Positions 58,341 to 64,000 of a stretch of DNA of 64,000 nucleotides are shown one piece after another. The first letter of the stretch is position 1, and each line of letters starts with the position of its first letter. Origin of the DNA: Pseudomonas sp. p1(2021b) (GTDB taxonomy: Bacteria; Pseudomonadota; Gammaproteobacteria; Pseudomonadales; Pseudomonadaceae); NCBI RefSeq assembly GCF_020151015.1, contig NZ_CP083746.1, positions 2,013,001-2,077,000 of the forward strand, read 5' to 3'. The notes below the pieces were generated by a model that worked only from the letters and a program-made list of their open reading frames with translations, did not search any database and was not told where the DNA came from. Both the position numbers and the translations under genes were made by a program.

Positions 58341-59336
58341 TCAGCGGGTATGGCGCTGGCGCTCGGCCAGCGAACGGGGGGTGACGGTTTCGCCTTCGTT
58401 GCTACCGCCCAGGAAGAACTCCACCGACATCGGCGGGCCCCACTGGTAGAGGCTGGAGTCGCAGGCCTGGGTGCAGTTCATGGGCGAGGCATGGTTGAAC
58501 AGGTCGCCGTCGGTGAAATGCTCGATGAGGTTGCCCGAGGGGTCGCGCCAGTAATCGAAGATCTGGCTGCCGAGCACATGGCGCCCGACGCCCCAGAATG
58601 GCGTCCAGCCTTGCTCGTTCATCCAGGCGTGCCCCAGGCACTGGGCATCGAAGTCCTGCACCTCGAACGAGGCGTGATGGACCACGTCCCGCCCGGCCTG
58701 GAACAGTGCGATGGTGTGATGGTCGGTCCAGTTCTCGCCACGGTCCAGGCGCAGGAAGGCGGCGGACGGGCGCTGTTGGTCGCCTTCGACGATCAGGTCC
58801 GAGGGCAGCATGCCGAGCACATCGCGGTACCAGGCCATCATCCGGGGCATGTCGGCCACGCCGATGGCGACATGGCCCAGGCGCATGACCTGCGCCGGCC
58901 CCTTACCGGGGCGCTGGACTTCGCCGAAGCGGCGTTTCTCCACCGCCGAGTTGAGCACCAGCGCGCTGCGTTGGGGGAGGGCCTCTACGGGCTGGATGCC
59001 ATGCACCAGCTCGATGCGACGACCGGAGGGGTCGTGCAATACCACGCACTGGCCACCGCCCGGGTGCGCCAGCGCCTGGATCGACGACGCCCCGGGCAGG
59101 CGTTCGGCAGCCTGCAGGTCGGCGAAGGACTCGACCGCAAAGGCGATGGCGCCCATCGCGGGAGTATCGGCGCGTTCGGCAATATAGACATAGGGCAGGG
59201 GGCCGGTGCCCCGCAGGTACAGGCGCTGTTCGGTTCGGTGGCTGACGATCAGGCCGAAGTCGCCCAAAAATCGTTCGAGGCGGTCAAGATCGATGTGCCG
59301 GTAGACCACATGGTTGATGTCTTTGATGTGCAACAT
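58341..59336 (-). CDS. Extradiol-type ring-cleavage dioxygenase (VOC family)
   Basis: The 331-residue protein has two vicinal-oxygen-chelate domains. The C-terminal one holds a likely iron triad His155 (LGHVAIGV), His221 (VVHHASFEV) and Glu272 (NLIEHF), as in type I extradiol catechol dioxygenases. The first domain lacks the metal residues, as usual. ATG 59336 follows AGGAG by 7 nt. With the FAH-type hydrolase upstream it forms a ring-opening module. The ring substrate is not known. Confidence 0.88.
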   Translation of the reverse strand: MLHIKDINHVVYRHIDLDRLERFLGDFGLIVSHRTEQRLYLRGTGPLPYVYIAERADTPAMGAIAFAVESFADLQAAERLPGASSIQALAHPGGGQCVVLHDPSGRRIELVHGIQPVEALPQRSALVLNSAVEKRRFGEVQRPGKGPAQVMRLGHVAIGVADMPRMMAWYRDVLGMLPSDLIVEGDQQRPSAAFLRLDRGENWTDHHTIALFQAGRDVVHHASFEVQDFDAQCLGHAWMNEQGWTPFWGVGRHVLGSQIFDYWRDPSGNLIEHFTDGDLFNHASPMNCTQACDSSLYQWGPPMSVEFFLGGSNEGETVTPRSLAERQRHTR

Positions 59337-59529
59337 GGCTGCGCTCCTTGGCAGAGGGCCGTCGACAGGTTCGGACATTCGCGGGCAGGGCCTTTTCCCA
59401 GGCGGCCGCAGGCGCGGACCGAGAATCGGTCCGGGCGCAGGCAGCCGGGATCACCGACACGGCACCGGGCCGGTCGGGGAAGTCCCTGCGGGAAGCGAAC
59501 GGGGTTGGGCGAACGACTGTGGCGCTGCC

Positions 59530-60396
59530 TCAGGCCGGCGGCGTCTCGGCGACGATCGGGTTGCTCAGGGTGCCGAGGCCTTCGATCTCGACGGTGCAGA
59601 CATCGCCAGGCTGCATGAACAGCATCGGGCGGCGGGCCCAGCCGATGCCCGCCGGGGTGCCGGTGACGATCACATCGCCAGGCTCCAGGGTCACCGCCTC
59701 GCTGAGCACGCTGATCAGCTGCGGCACATCGAAGACCATGTCGGCGGTGTTGGCCTGTTGTTCGATCTTGCCGTTCAGGCGTGTGGTCAGGGTCAGGCCG
59801 CGGGCGCCGGGCGGCAATTCATCGGCACTGACGAAGGTTGGGCCAAAGGCACCGGTGGCGTCGAAGTTCTTGCCGATGGTCCACTGCGGGGATTTGAATT
59901 GGTAGTCGCGCACCGAGCCTTCGTTGAAGATCGCGTAGCCTGCGACATGCTCCAGCGCCTGGTTCTGCGGAATATGGCGGCCGCGGCGGCCAATGATCAC
60001 GGCCAGCTCGCCTTCATAGTCGAGCTGTTCGGAAACATGCGGGCGGACGATGGCCTCGCCATGGCCAACCAAGGAGGTGGCAAAGCGCGGGAAGAAGGTG
60101 GGGTAGCTGGGCTGCTCGTAGGGGCTTTCCTTGGTGTGGTCGGCATAGTTCAGGCCGACGCAGACGATCTTGCCAGGCCGCTCGATGGGGGGCAGGTAAC
60201 GGATGCGTGAGGTATCGAGCTGGGGCGCCTGGCTCAGTTGCTGATGGGCCTCACGCAGCGCCTCCTGGCCACGGCCGAGGAGCGTCAATAGCGAGCCGGG
60301 GTAACCTGGCAGGTTCTCGGTAAGGCCACGCAAGCCACTGTCAGTTTCCACAGCCAGGCCCTTGGTGGTGCCTTGGACAAAATGTACGAAACGCAT
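59530..60396 (-). CDS. Fumarylacetoacetate hydrolase family protein
   Basis: The 288-residue protein has the FAH fold: GKIVCVGLNYADHTKE near residues 75-90, LDYEGELAVIIG with metal-binding Glu128 and Glu130, FNEGSVRDYQ, TIGKNFDATGAFGP, and VTGTPAGIG. Members cleave or hydrate acyl-pyruvates and 2-keto acids formed after extradiol cleavage. It is the first gene of the operon, with its start 50 nt from the palindromic operator. The 193-nt gap to the dioxygenase gene holds no gene. Confidence 0.88.
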   Translation of the reverse strand: MRFVHFVQGTTKGLAVETDSGLRGLTENLPGYPGSLLTLLGRGQEALREAHQQLSQAPQLDTSRIRYLPPIERPGKIVCVGLNYADHTKESPYEQPSYPTFFPRFATSLVGHGEAIVRPHVSEQLDYEGELAVIIGRRGRHIPQNQALEHVAGYAIFNEGSVRDYQFKSPQWTIGKNFDATGAFGPTFVSADELPPGARGLTLTTRLNGKIEQQANTADMVFDVPQLISVLSEAVTLEPGDVIVTGTPAGIGWARRPMLFMQPGDVCTVEIEGLGTLSNPIVAETPPA

Positions 60397-60437
60397 GATC
60401 TGTACCTCGCTGTTATTGTTGTTCAAGGTTCTCAGTA

Positions 60438-60461
60438 AAAGGGTACGGTACCGTACCGTTT
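60438..60461. promoter_or_regulatory. Palindromic operator between the FAH operon and tetR
   Basis: GGTACGGTACCGTACC (60442-60457) is a perfect 16-bp palindrome. Beyond one mismatched pair the arms go on as AAA/TTT (60438-60440, 60459-60461). It lies 45-65 nt upstream of the FAH start and is the obvious candidate for the TetR-type regulator. Confidence 0.75.
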
Positions 60462-60689
60462 CGTCGAGATTCCCATCAGTCGTGGCGGGTGTCAATCAAT
60501 GCGCTAAGACGTTTTTCGAATAGAGCAGGTGGTGGACGCTTCGATTTCATTACAAGCCTGGAGCTCCAGTCGTGGTGCAGGTAGGCTATGAAGCGAGCCC
60601 GCGCGCGCAGTACAGGCCGCTAGCGCTGATGCTTGTGGGAAGGGGCGCAAAATCAAATAGTGATGTGTTGTTCGATGAAGAGGTGTTGC

Positions 60690-61328
60690 TTGAGCGAGCG
60701 CGTGGAGAGTCAGCGGCAGGTCGAAAAGCGTGAAGGCATTCTCGCCGCGGCGACGGAGATGTTCTTGGAAGAGGGCTACGCGGGCGTCAGCGTCGATGGG
60801 ATCATTGCCCGCATCGGCGGCTCCAAGCGCACGCTGTATGCCTATTTCGGTGACAAGGATGGCCTGTTCGCCGCGATCATCGCCCGCCTGTGCGATGAGA
60901 TCGTCAACCCGCTCAAGCATATGAACCTGGCTCGCAAGCCTTTGCCCGAGGCTTTGCGCATCATTGCCGAGACCTTCCTCGGGGTGGTCCTCGCCCCGCG
61001 CACGATCGCCATCCACCGCTTGATCGTGGCCGAGGCGCTGCGGGCGCCGGAGGCGGCCAAGGCATTCTTCGAGGCTGCGCCGGGTGCGGCCTACGGTTGC
61101 TTGCAGGAGTATTTCCAATGGGCCGCCCAGGAAGGCCTCGTGTGTCCAGGGGATGCACAGACCCGCGCTGTGCTCTTTCTCGACGCGCTGACAGGAGACT
61201 TCCAGTTGCGTTGCCTGCTGGGCTTCATGGAAACGCCCACCCAGGCCGAACGACAGCGTCGCATCGACGATGCCATCGTGGTGTTCTTGGACGGGCTGAA
61301 ACCCGCGACCGGCCTGCCGTCGAGCTAA
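60690..61328 (+). CDS. TetR-family transcriptional regulator
   Basis: The protein has a TetR HTH (GILAAATEMFLEEGYAGVSVDGIIARIGGSKRTLYAYFGDKDGLFAAII) and a C-terminal AefR-like helical domain. The TTG at 60690 has AGAGG 6 nt upstream and gives 212 residues starting SERVESQRQVEKREG. ATG at 60675 and 60663 are alternatives with no good ribosome-binding site. It is divergent from the FAH operon and probably represses it through the 16-bp palindrome. Confidence 0.85.
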   Translation: MSERVESQRQVEKREGILAAATEMFLEEGYAGVSVDGIIARIGGSKRTLYAYFGDKDGLFAAIIARLCDEIVNPLKHMNLARKPLPEALRIIAETFLGVVLAPRTIAIHRLIVAEALRAPEAAKAFFEAAPGAAYGCLQEYFQWAAQEGLVCPGDAQTRAVLFLDALTGDFQLRCLLGFMETPTQAERQRRIDDAIVVFLDGLKPATGLPSS

Positions 61329-61462
61329 GGTCCGGGGCTTCGTTCGCAGCGCGTTCTGCAGGCGGAACGCTGTGGCCCATCCAGGGGCTCTAGTGGCCGT
61401 TGTGAGAGATCACTAACGTTTTCTGTTTGGCACCGTTACATGAACGCCTTCAGGAGACCTGG

Positions 61463-62389
61463 ATGAGGCCTTGCAGAAAATCCGCCGCGCTGTTGTCACT
61501 GGCCACCGCCCTGGGCAGTGCCGAGGTCGTCGCCGATACCGTCAGCCTTCCACCCTTGCCGCTGGGCAATACCAGTTTCATGGACGGGATCGTGCGACCC
61601 GGGATGCTGTTCGAGCTGCCGATCCAGCATTACCGTGCGCAAGACGCCACCGACGCCCATGGCAACGCGGTGCCGGGGCGGCAGAAAGTGCACAGCACCA
61701 CGGTCCTGCCACACCTGGCCTATATCACCGAGCACAAGATCCTGGGCGCCAACTACGGAATGGAAGTGCTGTTGCCGCTGGTGCACCTGGACGTCGATAT
61801 CGACAACGGCCCGGACGCTTCGCGCACGCGCCAGGGTGATCTGATCTTCAGCCCTCTGTTGCTGCAATGGGAGCCCGTGAAACTGTTCGGGCGGCCCTAC
61901 TGGCAGCGCCTGAACCTGGTGATCACTGCGCCGACCGGTGATTACGACCGGGACGCCAGCCTCAACACCGGCAGCAACCTGTGGGTGGTCAGCCCGCACT
62001 ACGCCTTTACCTGGGAGCTGACCGACCGCCTCGAAGTTAGCGGGCGCCTTCACTATGCCTGGTCCAGCCGCAACGAAGACCCGGCCAGCCGGCTGCAGGC
62101 CGACAGCGTCCAGCCGGGCGAAGCGATCCACAGCAATTTCTCGGTCTCCTACGCGGTGTCCGACGCCTGGCGCGTAGGCCTTGCCGGCTACCAGCTGGAA
62201 CAGATATCGGCCGACCGGGTCGATGACCATCGGCAGAGCGACTCCCGCGAGCGCGTGCTGGCCTTTGGTCCGGGGGTGATGTACCGCCATGCGCGGCATA
62301 TGTTCTACGCCAATTACTATATCGAGCAGGGCGCGAGGAACCGCTCCGAAGGCAACCAGCTCACCTTGCGTTACCTCTTGCCGTTCTAG
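61463..62389 (+). CDS. Phenol-degradation MetA-like outer membrane protein
   Basis: The 308-residue protein has a signal peptide (about residues 1-25), then SLPPLPLGNTSFMDGIVRPGMLFELPIQHY and a barrel pattern through NLVITAPTGDYD, SPHYAFTWELTDRLEVSGRLHYAWSSRN and a final LTLRYLLPF. This is the MetA/SphA-type family of outer membrane proteins found with aromatic pathways. GGAGA lies 8 nt before ATG 61463. It is downstream of tetR, on the same strand, and may be part of the same catabolic unit. Confidence 0.82.
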   Translation: MRPCRKSAALLSLATALGSAEVVADTVSLPPLPLGNTSFMDGIVRPGMLFELPIQHYRAQDATDAHGNAVPGRQKVHSTTVLPHLAYITEHKILGANYGMEVLLPLVHLDVDIDNGPDASRTRQGDLIFSPLLLQWEPVKLFGRPYWQRLNLVITAPTGDYDRDASLNTGSNLWVVSPHYAFTWELTDRLEVSGRLHYAWSSRNEDPASRLQADSVQPGEAIHSNFSVSYAVSDAWRVGLAGYQLEQISADRVDDHRQSDSRERVLAFGPGVMYRHARHMFYANYYIEQGARNRSEGNQLTLRYLLPF

Positions 62390-62525
62390 CGCGAAGGGGC
62401 GTTCGGGTTTTTCGTTCAGGAAATGGAACGCTGTGTGCCATTCATCCCCCTGGCGAAGCGGGAATGGGTCCACTAGTTTCCCAGTGACGCCAGCGCGTCT
62501 TTATCCAGGCAGAGGAGATTGAGAG

Positions 62526-62597
62526 ATGTGGAGCAAACCCAGCTATACCGACTTGCGCATTGGCTTCGAAGTGACGATGTATTTCGCCAATCGCTGA
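62526..62597 (+). CDS. pqqA: PQQ precursor peptide PqqA
   Basis: A 23-codon gene encodes MWSKPSYTDLRIGFEVTMYF followed by three residues. It contains the invariant Glu15 and Tyr19 (E-V-T-M-Y) that PqqE joins to build PQQ. GGAG lies 9 nt before the ATG. There are no pqqB-F genes next to it in the window. Instead, a PQQ-dependent soluble glucose dehydrogenase gene starts 68 nt downstream, so this is probably an extra pqqA copy tied to that enzyme. Confidence 0.92.
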   Translation: MWSKPSYTDLRIGFEVTMYFANR

Positions 62598-62664
62598 CAA
62601 GCCGAGCCCCGGCTTGCCGGGGCATAGGTGTCGTGGTGCTTGCCTAAAGCCCTGAGGAAATTGC

Positions 62665-64000
62665 ATGAAGCTCAACCATTGCACGTTTGAAAACCGCCTC
62701 GGCGAAGCCCGTACCTTCGCGAGGCTGGGGTCATTGTTGTTGGTTGCCAACCTGGCGGGCATGTCGCTGACGGCCATGGCCGATACCCCGCCGGCGCCGG
62801 GGACGCCGATTCCGGCTACCGAAGGCTTCGAGAAGCGCGTTGTCGCCACTGGCTTGGCGAACCCACACAATATGGTCCTGGGTCCCGACGGCTACCTGTG
62901 GCTGACCGAGCAGGTCAGCCGGAAGATCACCCGCGTGAACCCCAAGACCGGTGAGGTGAAAGTCGCCCTTGCCGTTGCCGATGCCGTGCACTCCCAGGCG
63001 GCCAACGGGCACCATGAACAGGACGGCCTGCTCGGGATCGCCCTGCACCCACAGCTGCTCAAGGGCACGGGGCAGGACTATGTCTACGTGTCCCTGACCT
63101 ATGCCGGCGGCGACTCCGAGGCTTTCCCCAACCGCACGCTGATCCGTCGCTACACCTACGACGCCAAGACCAACACCCTGGGCGAAGGTACGGACCTGCT
63201 CAAAGGCCTGCCCTCGGCTCGCGACCACCAGAGCGCACGCCTGCTCTTCGGCCCGGACGACAAGCTCTACTACTCCATCGGTGACCAGGGCGCGAACCAG
63301 CTCTCCTACCTGTGCGAACAGAACAAGGCGCAGATGACGCCGACCGCTGCAGACGTCAGCAAAAGCGACTGGGTTCACTACGCAGGCAAGATTCTGCGCC
63401 TGAACCTGGACGGGTCGGTGCCTGACGACAACCCGGTGATCAACGGTGTGAAGAGCCACGTCTATGCCTACGGGATCCGCAACGTCCAGGGGATGGTGTT
63501 TGTCGGTGACAAACTCTTCGCCACCGAGCAGGGCCCCAACAGTGATGACGAGCTCAATCTCATCGTCAAGGGCGGCAACTACGGCTGGCCCTATGTGGCC
63601 GGTTTCAAGGATGGTCAGGGTTACGCCTACGCCAACTACAGCGCTGCCAAAGGTGGCTGCAAGGGCAACGAAGACCAGTATCAGAATGGCCTGAAAGTCC
63701 CAGAGGGCATTCCGGTGCAGCAGGAAACCCAATGGTCTTCCACGGCGTTCGTCGAGCCGCTCAAGACGCTGTTCAGCGTCGGCAATGACTACGTCTACAA
63801 CCAGCCGGCCTGCAAGGAGAACAACCTGTTCTACATCTGCTGGCCCACCATCGCGCCGTCCTCGGTCGCCTATTACCCCGCGTCCGGTAACGCTGCCAAA
63901 GGCTGGGGCAACTCGTTGCTGATCACCAGCCTCAAGCGTGGCGTGGTGTACCGGGTCCAGCTCGATGGCTCCAAGACCGTGCCGATGGGCGATGCAACGC
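62665..64000 (+). CDS. Soluble PQQ-dependent glucose/sorbosone dehydrogenase (5' part)
   Basis: The frame from ATG 62665 (GAGGA 7 nt before) runs open to the window edge (445 codons). A signal peptide (about residues 1-43, ending AMA) exports it to the periplasm. The six-bladed propeller motifs of the GdhB family are present: ATGLANPHNMVLGPDGYLWLTEQ, NGHHEQDGLLGIALHP with the active His, YYSIGDQGANQL, and YGIRNVQGMVF then ATEQGPNSDDELNLIVKGGNYGWP. It should oxidise aldoses in the periplasm with PQQ and calcium. The 3' end is outside the window. Confidence 0.9.
   Translation, partial: MKLNHCTFENRLGEARTFARLGSLLLVANLAGMSLTAMADTPPAPGTPIPATEGFEKRVVATGLANPHNMVLGPDGYLWLTEQVSRKITRVNPKTGEVKVALAVADAVHSQAANGHHEQDGLLGIALHPQLLKGTGQDYVYVSLTYAGGDSEAFPNRTLIRRYTYDAKTNTLGEGTDLLKGLPSARDHQSARLLFGPDDKLYYSIGDQGANQLSYLCEQNKAQMTPTAADVSKSDWVHYAGKILRLNLDGSVPDDNPVINGVKSHVYAYGIRNVQGMVFVGDKLFATEQGPNSDDELNLIVKGGNYGWPYVAGFKDGQGYAYANYSAAKGGCKGNEDQYQNGLKVPEGIPVQQETQWSSTAFVEPLKTLFSVGNDYVYNQPACKENNLFYICWPTIAPSSVAYYPASGNAAKGWGNSLLITSLKRGVVYRVQLDGSKTVPMGDAT

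Overview
The window is a high-GC pseudomonad chromosome, most likely of the Pseudomonas putida group. This rests on codon use, the style of the paired REP-like palindromes near 2.0 kb, a PuuB-type oxidase, an OprD-family porin and a PQQ/soluble glucose dehydrogenase locus. It falls into three parts: a short host flank (1-3.6 kb), an apparently complete lambdoid siphovirus prophage of about 40.1 kb (3617-43799), and a long host flank (43.8-64 kb).

Left flank. It holds a TerC-family membrane protein, a 58-residue membrane protein on the minus strand, a C39-like lipoprotein lacking the expected catalytic residues, a REP-like inverted pair, a minus-strand FAD amine oxidase and tRNA-Val(GAC). The prophage is integrated in the 3' part of this tRNA. 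A perfect 55-bp direct repeat (3617-3671 and 43745-43799) marks attL and attR.

Prophage. A leftward early operon (10718 down to 3801) runs from a LuxR-type HTH protein through a Rha regulator, a two-helix membrane protein, an SPFH lipoprotein, a phage CsrA/RsmA, a ribbon-helix-helix protein, several unknowns, a DUF1566-like protein and an Ead-like protein to Xis and Int. The CI repressor (LexA-type self-cleaving) and a Cro-like protein face away from each other. The switch carries two operators on the left and three on the right, all with an AGGYNNRCCT-type core and all spaced exactly 25 bp. The rightward early operon has small unknowns, a second Rha-like regulator, a gene broken at a C10 tract, a DUF1376 replication protein, a DnaC-like loader, a DnaB-like helicase and a possible late regulator, then a reversed hicAB toxin-antitoxin pair. 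The late genes follow: a tail-fibre-like protein, S-type holin, HNH nuclease, TerS/TerL, portal, protease, HK97-fold capsid, connectors, tail tube, tail chaperone with a GGGAAAC frameshift site, a lipoprotein cargo gene with its own terminator, tape measure, tail tip, fibres, fibre assembly protein, GH19 endolysin and Rz/Rz1 spanins. Several late genes are preceded by a hairpin plus T-tract just before the ribosome-binding site.

Right flank. Next to attR is a scrambled AT-richer stretch. It contains a membrane protein that may be an immunity protein, a startless C-terminal piece of a probable pore-forming toxin, and a decayed fragment of a uvrA-like gene. Then come a trans-3-hydroxy-L-proline operon (reductase and dehydratase) with a convergent GntR regulator, a full-length but short UvrA paralogue, pirin and an OprD porin. 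A six-gene minus-strand catabolic operon follows (FAH hydrolase, extradiol dioxygenase, malonic-semialdehyde reductase-like, MFS transporter, MmsA-like dehydrogenase, Tsx-like channel), with a divergent TetR regulator and a 16-bp perfect palindrome between them. The window closes with a phenol-degradation-type outer membrane protein, an unlinked pqqA peptide gene and the 5' part of a soluble PQQ glucose dehydrogenase.
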